Of a DNA stretch of 33,322 nucleotides, positions 19,172 through 28,643 are shown piece by piece. The notes below the pieces were generated by a model. The model did not search any database. It was not told where the DNA came from and saw only the letters and a program-made list of their open reading frames with translations. Each line of letters starts with the position of its first letter. Positions within the stretch are counted from its first letter, which is position 1. The DNA is from Thermoflexus hugenholtzii JAD2 (GTDB taxonomy: Bacteria; Pseudomonadota; Gammaproteobacteria; Burkholderiales; Burkholderiaceae): positions 1 through 33,322 of the forward strand of contig CALPOM020000011.1 of NCBI GenBank assembly GCA_943325205.2, given 5' to 3'. The position numbers were made by a program, and so were the translations under genes.

Positions 19172-20778
19172 ACATGAACTCCCGGGAGTTGCATGGTTAA
19201 TTCTTCAACGGCATCCGTAAATACCTGCGCACGATGGACATAATCCTTAAACATATCAAAACTCGCACAGGCCGGTGAAAGTAATACGCAATCACCAGAC
19301 TTGGCTATTGCCGCGCAATATGTGACAGCATCTTCTAAACTGTCTGCTCGGTAAATAGGTACTTGTGAGCCATGCATGTTGAGCTCGATTAAGTGCGCAT
19401 CCTTACCAATTAATACGAGTTGGCGCACAAACTGCTCGGTAGGTTCTTTTAATGGAGCAAAATTTTGTTGCTTGCCATCTCCGCCAGCAATTAATATGAT
19501 TTTTTTCTGACTCAATTGATTGGCCTGTGCACCCAAACCATTTAAGGCTGCAATCGTAGCGCCCACATTGGTCCCTTTGCTATCGTCGATATATTCAACA
19601 CCATCAATGATTGCAATACTTTGCACACGATGTGGCTCACCCCGATAATCCCTTAAGCCGTGTAAGAGTGCACTCATTCCTAAGCCAATCGCCTGTGCCA
19701 ATGCAATAGCCGCAAGCGTATTCGTGGCATTATGGCGGCCACGAATCAAAAGAGCCTCTACTGGAATTAAGCGCTTAATCTGAATTGGATCTGCGTCATA
19801 CTCCGCACTTATCTTGGATTTACGTTTTTTGGTATGCAGACTACTCAAATACTCTTCTGTTGGACTAGCCCAGGCTAACCAATCTATCCCACCACCAGTC
19901 ATATCGCCGACAATCCCAAAACTATCTTGTACAAGTGGCGTATCCATACCAAATGAAATCACGCGTCTTCTCGATGTTTCTTCTATTGGAAATAAACCCA
20001 TAACTGCCGCATCATCCCGATTGACAACAGCAATTGTGTCTTGCCCAAAAATTTTTGCCTTCGCTTGCGTGTAGTGCAACATGTCACCATGCCAATCTAA
20101 ATGATCTTCAGAAATATTTAAGATCGTTGCTGCGTGGGGTGCAAATTGATCACAATAAAACAATTGATAGCTAGACAACTCTAATACCCAAATCTCAGGC
20201 AAATCCTGACTCACTAAACAAGTATTTAACTTATCTAATAAAGAGGGGCTGATATTGCCCGCTATGGCAACAGACTTTCCTGCTTTTGCACAAATCACCC
20301 CAGTTAAGGCTGTTGTAGTCGTCTTACCATTCGTGCCAGTAATCGCAATTACTTTAGGGTCATATCCCCGTGTCACTTTTAAACTAACTAAGGCCTTTGA
20401 GAAAAAATCGAGCTCCCCCCAAAGAGAAATATTTTTTTGTTTTGCCCGCTCTAATAGTGTTTTCACGCTTTCCTCTTTCGGGGAAAGCCCAGGACTCATC
20501 GCGATCACATCTACTTGGTCTAATGATACGTTTTCAAGATCAGGTCCAAAAGTGATCTGTTCAATTCCGATCTTCTCCATTACCGCCAGAGAATCTCTCG
20601 TAACCTGAGACAATTGCTCAACACTGCGCGTATCGTGCATACTTACTCGCGCACCCTGCGTGATGGACCAGCGCGCCATGGCAACCCCAGACTCGCCTAG
20701 CCCCATCACTAAAATATGTGGGGCGTCAAACTCTCCTAAAGAATTTTCCAAGCGTATGTGCGTAATTTCTGTAATCAT
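19168..20778 (-). CDS. murD: UDP-N-acetylmuramoyl-L-alanine--D-glutamate ligase
   Basis: MurD adds D-glutamate to UDP-MurNAc-L-Ala. At 536 residues it is clearly longer than E. coli MurD (438). The N-terminal MGLGESGVAMARW, the P-loop GTNGKTTTT (148-156), NISEDHLDWHG and the C-terminal LLSPACASFDMFKDY are all in place, so it should be active. Part of the extra length is a charged, low-complexity insertion at about residues 303-337 (TKKRKSKIS and flanks) just before the conserved GRHNATNTLAA motif. Related Burkholderiales MurD proteins are, from memory, also enlarged. The gene is 4 nt downstream of mraY and overlaps ftsW. Confidence 0.97.
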   Translation of the reverse strand: MITEITHIRLENSLGEFDAPHILVMGLGESGVAMARWSITQGARVSMHDTRSVEQLSQVTRDSLAVMEKIGIEQITFGPDLENVSLDQVDVIAMSPGLSPKEESVKTLLERAKQKNISLWGELDFFSKALVSLKVTRGYDPKVIAITGTNGKTTTTALTGVICAKAGKSVAIAGNISPSLLDKLNTCLVSQDLPEIWVLELSSYQLFYCDQFAPHAATILNISEDHLDWHGDMLHYTQAKAKIFGQDTIAVVNRDDAAVMGLFPIEETSRRRVISFGMDTPLVQDSFGIVGDMTGGGIDWLAWASPTEEYLSSLHTKKRKSKISAEYDADPIQIKRLIPVEALLIRGRHNATNTLAAIALAQAIGLGMSALLHGLRDYRGEPHRVQSIAIIDGVEYIDDSKGTNVGATIAALNGLGAQANQLSQKKIILIAGGDGKQQNFAPLKEPTEQFVRQLVLIGKDAHLIELNMHGSQVPIYRADSLEDAVTYCAAIAKSGDCVLLSPACASFDMFKDYVHRAQVFTDAVEELTMQLPGVHV

Positions 20779-20782
20779 CTTT

Positions 20783-21952
20783 TTAACGTAATTTCAGGCT
20801 AGATAAACCGACTAAAACCAAAATAATGGTGATAATCCAAAAACGCACTACTACTTGCGTTTCTTTCCAGCCGGTTAATTCAAAGTGATGATGCAAAGGG
20901 GCCATTTTAAAAATACGTCGGCCTTCGCCATATTTTTTCTTGGTATATTTAAACCACACGACCTGCATCATGACTGAAACGGTCTCTACGACAAAGATCC
21001 CCCCCATGATAAAAAGAACGATTTCTTGGCGGACAATGACGGCAATTGTTCCTAGGGCACCTCCTAGTGCAAGCGCTCCAACATCACCCATAAAAACTTG
21101 CGCTGGATGGGTGTTAAACCACAAGAATGCCAGACCTGCACCACCAATCGCACCACAGAATATTAAAATCTCTCCTGTTCCTGGTATGTAAGGAAAAATT
21201 AAGTATTTAGCATAGATAGCATTACCAGTTACGTAAGCAAAAGCACCTAAGGCAGCACCCACAAGTATCACTGGCATGATGACCAAACCATCTAAACCAT
21301 CTGTTAAATTAACGGCATTACTACTGCCAACAATGACTAGATAAGTGAGGGTGATAAATCCAATGATGCCTAAGGGATAATTAATTTCCTTAAAGAACGG
21401 TACGACTAAATTTAAATTGTTTGGCATCTGCACAGAAAAGCCAGATAGCTTCCATTGTTGAATATTGCTGAAAATACCTGAATTACCATAATCTGATATG
21501 GCAAATACTAAATATACTGACGCAAAAATACCAACTAATGACTGCCAAGCATATTTTTCTCGTGAACGCATACCTTCTGGATTTTGGTAAACCACTTTAC
21601 GATAGTCGTCTACCCAACCAATCATGCCAAAACCGAGGGTTACCCAAAGTAATACCCAAATAAATCGATTAGATAAATCCGCCCATAATAAAGTGGAGAT
21701 TGCAATACCAATTAAAATTAACACGCCACCCATTGTGGGAGTGCCCGTCTTCACCAAGTGTGTTTTAGGGCCATCACTGCGCACTGCTTGTCCGACTTTG
21801 AGAATAGTGAGCCTACGGATTACCCAAGGGCCAAAACTGAGCCCGATTAATAGGGCTGTAAGAGTTGCCATCACCGCTCTAAATGTAATGTAATTAAAAA
21901 CTCGAAAGAAGCCATAATCACTTTGTAACCACTGTGCAAGTGTTAACAGCAT
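20783..21952 (-). CDS. mraY: Phospho-N-acetylmuramoyl-pentapeptide-transferase MraY
   Basis: MraY transfers phospho-MurNAc-pentapeptide to undecaprenyl phosphate to form lipid I. This 389-residue protein has about ten membrane helices. Its catalytic aspartates are visible in GWVDDYRKV (D115, D116), with [20 protein letters not shown] and the histidine cluster [11 protein letters not shown] in the expected order. It is slightly longer than E. coli MraY (360). The ATG at 21952 overlaps the end of murF by 10 nt. A GGGAGAG ribosome site lies inside murF. Confidence 0.98.
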   Translation of the reverse strand: MLLTLAQWLQSDYGFFRVFNYITFRAVMATLTALLIGLSFGPWVIRRLTILKVGQAVRSDGPKTHLVKTGTPTMGGVLILIGIAISTLLWADLSNRFIWVLLWVTLGFGMIGWVDDYRKVVYQNPEGMRSREKYAWQSLVGIFASVYLVFAISDYGNSGIFSNIQQWKLSGFSVQMPNNLNLVVPFFKEINYPLGIIGFITLTYLVIVGSSNAVNLTDGLDGLVIMPVILVGAALGAFAYVTGNAIYAKYLIFPYIPGTGEILIFCGAIGGAGLAFLWFNTHPAQVFMGDVGALALGGALGTIAVIVRQEIVLFIMGGIFVVETVSVMMQVVWFKYTKKKYGEGRRIFKMAPLHHHFELTGWKETQVVVRFWIITIILVLVGLSSLKLR

Positions 21953-23421
21953 GAGGACTCTCCCGCCAACAAAGCCTGTACTACCCGCTCCATCTTGGTA
22001 AAACGTGAGCCTTTCACCAAGACACTGATAGAGTCCATTTCTTTGCTACTTTGAAGATCATCTTGAAGTCGTTTGAGTAGGTCAGGCATATTGTTGCTAT
22101 AAATTGCTTGTTGGCTTGCAACTTCACGAGTACTTCCAAGACTAGTCTGAAAACCCTCTACAACATGTTTGCAAAGATCCCCCGTAACGTATACGCGGTC
22201 AATCCCTTGTCGTTGTGCATACGACCCGATTTCTTGATGAAACTGCACTCCTTGGTTACCAACTTCACCCATGTCTCCAAGTACTAACCAGCGCTGGCCT
22301 GGCATGGTGCGCAGCACATCAATAGCCGCAAGAACCGAATCCGGATTTGCATTGTATGTGTCATCAATCATGCGTCCTTGACCATAAATGCTGGGCAAAT
22401 GATGTTCACACATCCTGCCAGAAACTGGCTTAAAGCCTTCTAAACCCTCTTGAATTGCAGATAATTCAATACCAGCAGCATAAGCAACTGCTGCAGCTGC
22501 AAGAGCATTTTTGGCATTATGGTCACCCAAGGTTTTCAACTGAACTTGTACAGTATTTTCTGACGAAGCCCCTGACATAGGCCCAAAGCAAATAGTCAAT
22601 TTACCGTCCTGTGCCCAAAAACCATGGATGTCTGCCTGGCTAGGATTTTGCAAGGTTCCTAATTCGAATTCATAAGTAGTTCTCTGGCCGGCCAAATCTC
22701 GCCAAATCGGAGTGTATTCAGAATCTGCAGGAAATATAGCAATACCGTCCGGATCCAAGCTTTTTATCACCGCACCATGCTCTAGCGCAACAGCTTGAAC
22801 GGTATGCATAAACTCTTGATGCTCCCGCTGGGCGTTATTAATCAGAGCGATGTTCGGGCAGGCTATCTGTGCTAAAAAACTGGTTTCTCCGGGATGATTC
22901 ATGCCAATCTCTAGTACTGCTAATTGATGATGGCGATGTAATTTTAATAAAGTCAGAGGTAAACCAATTTCGTTATTCAAGTTACCCGTCGTTGCAAGAA
23001 CCTGATCCGAACCCAGTGCTTGTTTAAAAATCGCTGCAATCATTTCTTTTACTGTAGTCTTACCATTACTTCCCGTTACAACACTCACCTTCGTTTGTAA
23101 TTCCTGTCGCCAAGATTTAGCTATCTGCTGCATGGCTCTTAGGGTGTTATCTACGATCATCAGTGGGCGCTTAATCACTGTTTGGGTTTGATCACTTGCC
23201 AGGGCAGCAAAAGCTCCTTTACTAAAAACTTCATTTAAAAAACGGTTCCCATCAAAAGAATCACCGCACAGTGCAATGAAAAAATCATCCTCTTTGATGG
23301 TCCGACTATCTGTAGATATCGTAACTAGTGGTTTTGTTAAATAGGCTTCTGATACTTCGGAGAGTTTTGCACTGGGCAAGTATTGCTGAATTTTTTCAAG
23401 CGTAATGTAAGGTGCAATCAT
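21943..23421 (-). CDS. murF: UDP-MurNAc-tripeptide--D-Ala-D-Ala ligase
   Basis: MurF adds the D-Ala-D-Ala made by Ddl to the UDP-MurNAc-tripeptide. With the ATG at 23421, which overlaps the murE stop as ATGA, it is 492 residues. A TTG at 23445 would add eight residues inside murE and is less likely. The P-loop GSNGKTT is at 117-123, with [21 protein letters not shown] and DTYNANPDS motifs, and the C-terminal LGDMGEVG. It ends with a 10-nt overlap with mraY. Confidence 0.97.
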   Translation of the reverse strand: MIAPYITLEKIQQYLPSAKLSEVSEAYLTKPLVTISTDSRTIKEDDFFIALCGDSFDGNRFLNEVFSKGAFAALASDQTQTVIKRPLMIVDNTLRAMQQIAKSWRQELQTKVSVVTGSNGKTTVKEMIAAIFKQALGSDQVLATTGNLNNEIGLPLTLLKLHRHHQLAVLEIGMNHPGETSFLAQIACPNIALINNAQREHQEFMHTVQAVALEHGAVIKSLDPDGIAIFPADSEYTPIWRDLAGQRTTYEFELGTLQNPSQADIHGFWAQDGKLTICFGPMSGASSENTVQVQLKTLGDHNAKNALAAAAVAYAAGIELSAIQEGLEGFKPVSGRMCEHHLPSIYGQGRMIDDTYNANPDSVLAAIDVLRTMPGQRWLVLGDMGEVGNQGVQFHQEIGSYAQRQGIDRVYVTGDLCKHVVEGFQTSLGSTREVASQQAIYSNNMPDLLKRLQDDLQSSKEMDSISVLVKGSRFTKMERVVQALLAGESSCC

Positions 23422-25025
23422 CTGAGCCCCCCAATCGCTAAACAAATATGATCTTGATCGGAAAAAGGAAATTTTCTGCCTTCAAGCTCTTGGCTATTTT
23501 CGTGGCCCTTTCCGGCAACTAGGACAACATCTTCTGGTGCCGATTGTCGAGCACTCGATAAAATCGCATTTGCGCGATCTACTTGAGTTTGTACTTTACT
23601 GAGATCCTCACTTGGTATGCCACGAAGAATATCATTCATGATTAAGTGAGGGTCTTCAAACCTAGGATTGTCACTAGTGATAATAATCTTGTCGGCTAGG
23701 CGGGCGGCAATAGCACCCATTAATGCGCGTTTACTTTTGTCCCGATTACCACCACAACCAAAAACGCAAATTAATTTCCCATTTCGTAATTGAGCGATTG
23801 GCAAGAGTGTTTCCAGCGTTTTTTCTAAAGCATCTGGCGTATGCGCAAAATCGACAACCATCATGGGATGCTGCGCATCGGATGGATTAATTAATTCCAA
23901 ACGTCCGCTAACAGGTCTTAAAGATTCTACATATTGAATCGCTTTACCAATCGGTACTTGATTCGCTAATAAGGCGCACAGCACAGCTAAAGCATTCTGC
24001 ACATTAAACTCTCCTAAACAAGAGAGCTTTACTTCATACCAAGAGTCTTCAAATCTGCATAGAAATTGCACGCCGGTTTGACTTAAAATAATATCTTTTG
24101 TCACAACACCAGTGCATACCTCTTGTATATCATGAGGTATTTCTTGCCACATCGCCTGCGAACCGTATAACCAAAATGTTGGTAATTTTGCTTCTGATTT
24201 GTTTTGATGATTACCTAATAATTGATTCTTGGTAATTAATTTAGATAACCAAGTACGACCAGTCTCATCATTGATATTGATCGCAATATGGGCTAAGCTG
24301 GAAAACTCAAATAATGCAAACTTTGCCTCTTCATAAGCACGCATATCGCCGTGATAATCCAAATGATCTTGCGTCAGATTGGTAAATATGGCCATGTCAA
24401 ATTGCACGGCATTGACTCTACCTTGCTCAAGCGCGTGCGAAGAAACCTCCATCGCAACGGACTGGTTAGCTTCAGCCTTTAACTCAGCAAGCACGCGTTG
24501 AACTCTACAAGCATCTGGTGTGGTGAAGCCGGTAGTTTTGAGCTGATCTAGTCTACCGTAACCAAGTGTGCCAAGAAGTGCTGTTGGCATTACCTGGTTT
24601 AATGCCTGTGTAATCCAATGTGTGACTGTTGTTTTACCATTTGTACCTGTCACGCCAATGACTTTTAGCTTTGATGAGGGGTTTTGGTACCAGTTCGCGG
24701 CAATCGCTCCGGCCATTTGGGCAAGTCCTGGAACAGGTATGCAGCGCACATCCCCTAGAACCTCTCGCGCCTCTACAAATAAATACTCATCCCAGTCCGT
24801 ATTCTCATACAAAACAATAGCGGCACCGCTTGCTAAAGCTTGCGGTATATGTATCCGATTATCACTTCGACCAATACCACCGCCAACTGGGTATGCTAAA
24901 AACACATCGCCGGGTTGGAGTAGTCTAGTATCCATACACAGATTAGCTAAGCGATCAACTTCGCTATAGAGTATATTTTCTATATCTAAGATTGATTGCG
25001 TGGTTCGGCTAGTCAAATAGCTCAT
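23418..25025 (-). CDS. murE: UDP-MurNAc-L-Ala-D-Glu--meso-diaminopimelate ligase
   Basis: MurE adds the third residue of the stem peptide. The 535-residue protein has the P-loop GTNGKTT at 127-133, the serine-rich AMEVSSHALEQGR segment, and the lysine expected to be carbamylated at K235 (YEEAKFALF). The substrate motif DNPR at 452-455 indicates meso-diaminopimelate rather than lysine. It is about 40 residues longer than E. coli MurE, mostly from a hydrophilic stretch around residues 261-310. It overlaps ftsI by 4 nt at its start and murF by 4 nt at its end. Confidence 0.98.
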   Translation of the reverse strand: MSYLTSRTTQSILDIENILYSEVDRLANLCMDTRLLQPGDVFLAYPVGGGIGRSDNRIHIPQALASGAAIVLYENTDWDEYLFVEAREVLGDVRCIPVPGLAQMAGAIAANWYQNPSSKLKVIGVTGTNGKTTVTHWITQALNQVMPTALLGTLGYGRLDQLKTTGFTTPDACRVQRVLAELKAEANQSVAMEVSSHALEQGRVNAVQFDMAIFTNLTQDHLDYHGDMRAYEEAKFALFEFSSLAHIAININDETGRTWLSKLITKNQLLGNHQNKSEAKLPTFWLYGSQAMWQEIPHDIQEVCTGVVTKDIILSQTGVQFLCRFEDSWYEVKLSCLGEFNVQNALAVLCALLANQVPIGKAIQYVESLRPVSGRLELINPSDAQHPMMVVDFAHTPDALEKTLETLLPIAQLRNGKLICVFGCGGNRDKSKRALMGAIAARLADKIIITSDNPRFEDPHLIMNDILRGIPSEDLSKVQTQVDRANAILSSARQSAPEDVVLVAGKGHENSQELEGRKFPFSDQDHICLAIGGLR

Positions 25026-26764
25026 CTCTGCATGGATACCTGTTGCATCATTTCTGGGGTTTTTACTAAATCTTTGAGAGCAGAGTCTGGCGCCACATTT
25101 AAAACGCGTAAAGCACCATTTGTGATTGCAGCAAATACTGGCGCGGCCACCTCACCACCATAATGACTCCCTGCTGTTGGTTGATCTACTACGATCGCGA
25201 CAACGATTCGAGGCGCGCTAATGGGGGCAACACCTACAAAAAACGCATCATAACGATTGCTAGCGTAACCACTTTTACCATTCGATTTATGGGCTGTACC
25301 TGTTTTACCTCCAACGCGATATCCAGCCACTTTGGCCTTCGTCGCTGTACCACCCTCTTGCGTTACCATTTCCAGCATACTTCGCACTTCGATAGCAACC
25401 TTTGGGGATAAGATTCTTGTACCAACTGGTGGGGTATTCACCTTAATCATCGATAAAGGTACTAACTCCCCATCTGTTGCAAATATAGTGTATGACCTTG
25501 CTAACTGATATAAGGAGGTCGAAACACCATATCCGAATGACATAGTTGCTTGGTCCAGCTTACCCCACTTTTCATGCGGCCTTACAATTCCGGCAACGGC
25601 TCCTGGAAAGCCAATTTTCGGGGCTTGACCAAAACCAACCGATTGAAACATCCCCCACATATCTTCTGCAGACATTTGTAAAGCGATGCGACTAGTGCCT
25701 ATGTTGCTTGATTTTTGAATAATTTGCGCTACCGATAAAGTGCCATACGTGTGCGTATCTGTAATAACCTTTTTACCAATTTGTAAATGTCCAATCTGCA
25801 TCTGTGTGTTGGCACTAACAATACCTTTTTCCATAGCAAGAGCAATCGTAATTGGCTTCATCGTTGAACCGGGCTCAAAGGTATCTGTCAATACCCGATT
25901 GCGTAACTGGTCACCAGACATCCCAGCCCGATTATTCGGATCATATGAGGGCCAATTTGCTAAAGCCAAAATTTCTCCGGTAACGGAATCTAAAACAACA
26001 GCGCCACCTGCTTTTGCTTTATGAAGAGCAACCGCCTCTTTAATTTCCTTATAAGCTAAAGCTTGAATTTTGCTATCGATAGATAGCTGTAAATCCATCC
26101 CGTTACGCGGCGCTTGAAAATCTCCCCGATCCTCTACAAATCGGCCTAATCGGTCCTGAATCACTTTACGCTGGCCATTTTTACCAATTAATGTTGCCTC
26201 ATTAGACAACTCCATTCCCTCTTGGCCCTTACCCTCAACATTGGTAAAGCCAATCACATGAGCCATCGACTCGCCCTCTGGATAGTAGCGACGCGGCTCA
26301 TTAACAATAGATATTCCGGGGATGTCTAACTCTTTAATTGCCTTTGCTACATCTGGCTCAATTAATCGTCGCAAAAATATTTGGCTTCGACTATCTGATA
26401 GTTTTTTTTGTAGATCTTGCTCACTCATTTTGAGTAACCTGGCAAAATTCACAAACTTCTCTTTAGATAACTCTTTCGGGATAGCACTTGGATAGGCAAT
26501 AATCGTTTTCGCCTCTAAACTGGTGGCGATAATTGCCCCATTGCGATCGAGTATTTTTCCACGTACCGCCACAATTTCGTGCGAACGATTGATGACTTTT
26601 TCACCCTTAGCAATATAAAAATCATTGCCAGGTCCCTGTATCCAAAAGGCTCTGCCTATTAATGCGCAAAAACCTGCAAACATCATAAACAAAACCACCC
26701 GTGAGCGCCACATCGGTAAGCGAAGGACAATACTAGAGGGCGGATTCGAAGAGGTAGTTCTCAT
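25022..26764 (-). CDS. ftsI: Septal peptidoglycan transpeptidase FtsI (PBP3)
   Basis: FtsI is the class B penicillin-binding protein that cross-links septal peptidoglycan with FtsW. The 580-residue protein has a short cytoplasmic N-terminus, one membrane helix at about 22-42, the pedestal domain (RGKILDRNGAIIATS at 69-83) and the transpeptidase domain. Active-site motifs: STMK at 300-303 (nucleophile S300), SSN at 352-354 and KTGT at 487-490. The start overlaps the ftsL stop by one base (TAATG). No gene for a separate second transpeptidase is in the window. Confidence 0.98.
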   Translation of the reverse strand: MRTTSSNPPSSIVLRLPMWRSRVVLFMMFAGFCALIGRAFWIQGPGNDFYIAKGEKVINRSHEIVAVRGKILDRNGAIIATSLEAKTIIAYPSAIPKELSKEKFVNFARLLKMSEQDLQKKLSDSRSQIFLRRLIEPDVAKAIKELDIPGISIVNEPRRYYPEGESMAHVIGFTNVEGKGQEGMELSNEATLIGKNGQRKVIQDRLGRFVEDRGDFQAPRNGMDLQLSIDSKIQALAYKEIKEAVALHKAKAGGAVVLDSVTGEILALANWPSYDPNNRAGMSGDQLRNRVLTDTFEPGSTMKPITIALAMEKGIVSANTQMQIGHLQIGKKVITDTHTYGTLSVAQIIQKSSNIGTSRIALQMSAEDMWGMFQSVGFGQAPKIGFPGAVAGIVRPHEKWGKLDQATMSFGYGVSTSLYQLARSYTIFATDGELVPLSMIKVNTPPVGTRILSPKVAIEVRSMLEMVTQEGGTATKAKVAGYRVGGKTGTAHKSNGKSGYASNRYDAFFVGVAPISAPRIVVAIVVDQPTAGSHYGGEVAAPVFAAITNGALRVLNVAPDSALKDLVKTPEMMQQVSMQR

Positions 26765-27027
26765 TAATTGACTTTTAGATATACCGTTTTATCTTGCTTG
26801 GCTTCGTTCATATGTAATTGTTTTTTTGCCATCTCTACAATGCGAGAGGATTTGGATAATTCGCGCTGCTCATACTCAAGCCGACTCCACTCCTGATTTA
26901 ACTTGCGCTCTTGTGACTCGAACCGGTTTTTTTCCATGAACAAAATACGTGTTCGTTGTTGGGAGTAAACCAGTAGTAATGAACACCCCATTAATAACCC
27001 AATGACGATCACTACAGCGCGACTCAT
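26764..27027 (-). CDS. ftsL: Cell division protein FtsL
   Basis: FtsL is a small bitopic divisome protein that forms a coiled coil with FtsB and activates FtsWI. The 87 residues contain an N-terminal membrane helix ([19 protein letters not shown], about 4-22) and a periplasmic heptad-like coiled coil (residues 30-70). Sequence similarity in this family is low, so position between rsmH and ftsI carries much of the call. It overlaps rsmH by 4 nt and ftsI by one base. Confidence 0.94.
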   Translation of the reverse strand: MSRAVVIVIGLLMGCSLLLVYSQQRTRILFMEKNRFESQERKLNQEWSRLEYEQRELSKSSRIVEMAKKQLHMNEAKQDKTVYLKVN

Positions 27028-27968
27028 CCTGTGACCCCGACTTTTTCGGCGACGCGCATGACTGCTGATCGCGCTCTTGGATTCGTTTTCACTTCTGCCG
27101 CACTCGGTTTAATCCGGGCAATTATTTTTAGTGGTGACTTTGGTAATTCAGATTCGCGTAGAGCCATGCCGCGGGGTATTTCTACCTTACTGTGACGTTG
27201 CATAAACTGCTTCACAATTCGGTCTTCTAAAGAGTGAAAGCTAATTACCACTAAGCGACCACCTGCTTTTAATAAGGGCAGGCTCATATTTAAACCTTCC
27301 TCCAAGTCGGCAAGCTCTTGGTTGACATGAATCCGTATAGCTTGAAAGGTACGTGTGGCCGGATCCTGCTCGAAGTCACGCGTGCGGACGACACGAGCCA
27401 CGATCTGCGCGAGCTGTCTTGTGGTCCCAATAGTGGTGCCTTGTTGCCGGCTAGCAATAATCGCCTTTGCAATTTGGATAGCAAACCGTTCTTCCCCATA
27501 CGTTTTAATAACCCTCGCTATCTCTTTTTCGCTGGCCGTTGCCAACCATTCCTGAGCACTCTGGCCCGTTTGATTGTTCATGCGCATATCTAACGGGCCA
27601 TCTAGTCGAAATGAAAAACCGCGCTCGGCCTGATCGATTTGTGGAGAACTGATTCCTAAATCCAATAAGATGCCATTCAAACTGTTTGGCGCGACTAACT
27701 CCGACATCTTTGTAAATGACTTGTGATAAATTCGTAGCCGTTGATCCTCGATCAAGCCCGCCTCCTGGATTGCTTGCGGATCTTTGTCGGTCGATATTAA
27801 GCAGCCATCTTTTGGTAGCACTTCTAAAATCTTTCGGGTATGTCCCCCACGCCCAAAAGTTCCATCCAAATAAATGGTTTGGCTCTGCACTTGGTCGGCA
27901 TAGGCGTTGTTCTGCATTAAGGCAGTAACTGCCTCGTCCAGTAATACCGGCCGATGACTGAAGGTCAT
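27024..27968 (-). CDS. rsmH: 16S rRNA (cytosine(1402)-N4)-methyltransferase RsmH (MraW)
   Basis: RsmH methylates N4 of C1402 in the decoding centre of 16S rRNA using S-adenosylmethionine. The 314-residue protein starts [11 protein letters not shown] and has the SAM-binding motif [12 protein letters not shown] (33-44), then [20 protein letters not shown] and the C-terminal [16 protein letters not shown]. It lies 12 nt after mraZ with an AGGGA ribosome site, and overlaps ftsL by 4 nt. Confidence 0.98.
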   Translation of the reverse strand: MTFSHRPVLLDEAVTALMQNNAYADQVQSQTIYLDGTFGRGGHTRKILEVLPKDGCLISTDKDPQAIQEAGLIEDQRLRIYHKSFTKMSELVAPNSLNGILLDLGISSPQIDQAERGFSFRLDGPLDMRMNNQTGQSAQEWLATASEKEIARVIKTYGEERFAIQIAKAIIASRQQGTTIGTTRQLAQIVARVVRTRDFEQDPATRTFQAIRIHVNQELADLEEGLNMSLPLLKAGGRLVVISFHSLEDRIVKQFMQRHSKVEIPRGMALRESELPKSPLKIIARIKPSAAEVKTNPRARSAVMRVAEKVGVTG

Positions 27969-27980
27969 GAGTCCCTAACA

Positions 27981-28409
27981 TCAGAAAGTAAATTGTCGCA
28001 AAGCCTCAGGCATTCCTTGCGAGATAGCAAATTGCTCTTTACTGGCATAAGTGCTAGCATCCCAAATTTCAAGATGGCTACCCATGCCCAGCAAAATGAT
28101 GTCGCGCTCAATACCAGAAGCAGCTCTTAACTCAGGACTAATTAAAATCCTCCCAGAGCCATCCATTTCAACTTCTGAAGCATTCCCTAAAAATATTCTT
28201 CGCCACCAATGGGCCTCCATCGGTAATTTCGATATTTTTAAGCGGAATTCTTCCCATTCAATTTTGGGGAAAAGTAGCAAACAACCATCTGGGTGTTTAG
28301 TTAAAGTAACTGCGCCAAGACTTTCTGTTTTGAGGGCGTCACGATGCCGAGCCGGAACTGACATCCGCCCCTTCACGTCTAAATTGATCGCTGAAGCACC
28401 TTGAAACAT
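27981..28409 (-). CDS. mraZ: Transcriptional regulator MraZ
   Basis: MraZ is a ring-forming DNA-binding protein with two SpoVT/AbrB half-domains that represses the dcw operon in E. coli. Both halves are visible: [13 protein letters not shown] at 11-23 and [15 protein letters not shown] at 81-95. The length of 142 residues is close to the usual 150. It is the first gene of the leftward dcw transcript. A three-copy TGGGA-type repeat array, the expected MraZ target, lies directly upstream and touches the leader of its own gene. Confidence 0.98.
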   Translation of the reverse strand: MFQGASAINLDVKGRMSVPARHRDALKTESLGAVTLTKHPDGCLLLFPKIEWEEFRLKISKLPMEAHWWRRIFLGNASEVEMDGSGRILISPELRAASGIERDIILLGMGSHLEIWDASTYASKEQFAISQGMPEALRQFTF

Positions 28410-28414
28410 TATTT

Positions 28415-28440
28415 TCCCACTTTTTCACACTTCCTCCCAC
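28415..28440 (-). promoter_or_regulatory. MraZ box: three direct repeats with 10-nt period
   Basis: On the minus strand GTGGGA (28435-28440), GTGTGA (28425-28430) and GTGGGA (28415-28420) recur exactly every 10 nt, ending 5 nt before the mraZ ATG. This matches the known E. coli MraZ target of TGGGN units separated by 5 nt. The middle unit has one substitution. Binding would block the overlapping promoter and the ribosome site, so autorepression of mraZ and the dcw cluster is inferred. Confidence 0.8.
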
Positions 28441-28467
28441 TTTAAAGGTTCAATAATGCTTGGTCAA
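28439..28467 (-). promoter_or_regulatory. Candidate sigma-70 promoter of the dcw cluster
   Basis: TTGACC (-35, minus strand 28462-28467) and TAAAGT (-10, 28439-28444) are separated by 17 nt. They match five and four consensus positions respectively. The -10 overlaps the first MraZ repeat, so the start point would fall inside the box array and leave a leader of about 20-25 nt. Fit with the MraZ box makes it more credible than the motif score alone. Confidence 0.55.
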
Positions 28468-28493
28468 GACTTTTACTAAAAAAATTTGATTTT

Positions 28494-28511
28494 TTCTTGC
28501 AATTACAAGAA
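28494..28511. repeat. Perfect dyad TTCTTG-N6-CAAGAA upstream of the mraZ promoter
   Basis: A perfect 6-bp inverted repeat with a 6-nt spacer (18 nt in total) centred about 38 nt upstream of the -35 element. The size suits a helix-turn-helix dimer site, but the regulator is unknown and chance occurrence in AT-rich DNA is possible. Confidence 0.45.
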
Positions 28512-28528
28512 CTTAGGAACGACACTTC

Positions 28529-28553
28529 ATTATTTTTTTCATAAAAAAATAAT
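28529..28553. repeat. AT-only 11-bp perfect palindrome
   Basis: ATTATTTTTTT (28529-28539) is exactly complementary to AAAAAAATAAT (28543-28553) with a 3-nt CAT spacer. It has no G or C in the stem, so it is not a normal intrinsic terminator. It could still act with its T runs on either strand, or as a bent, UP-like A-tract element for the dcw promoter. Confidence 0.5.
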
Positions 28554-28574
28554 ATAAAACATGGACTTATAGAG

Positions 28575-28601
28575 CATACTTAAACAAGGGGCTTAGGTAT
28601 G
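28575..28601 (-). terminator. Hairpin downstream of coq7
   Basis: CATACTTAA (28575-28583) pairs with TTAGGTATG (28593-28601) over 9 bp including one G-T, with a 9-nt loop. It lies about 43 nt beyond the coq7 stop on the minus strand. No T run follows immediately, so it is a weak terminator candidate or an RNA-end structure. Confidence 0.3.
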
Positions 28602-28643
28602 TTGATAAGAACCCTCATTCAAGAGCTATTTTTTCAAAAAAAA

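Noticed and set aside
27505..27981. 158-codon frame on the minus strand overlapping rsmH
   Set aside because: It lies wholly in another frame of rsmH, whose own product is a clear RsmH. The translated sequence resembles no known family.
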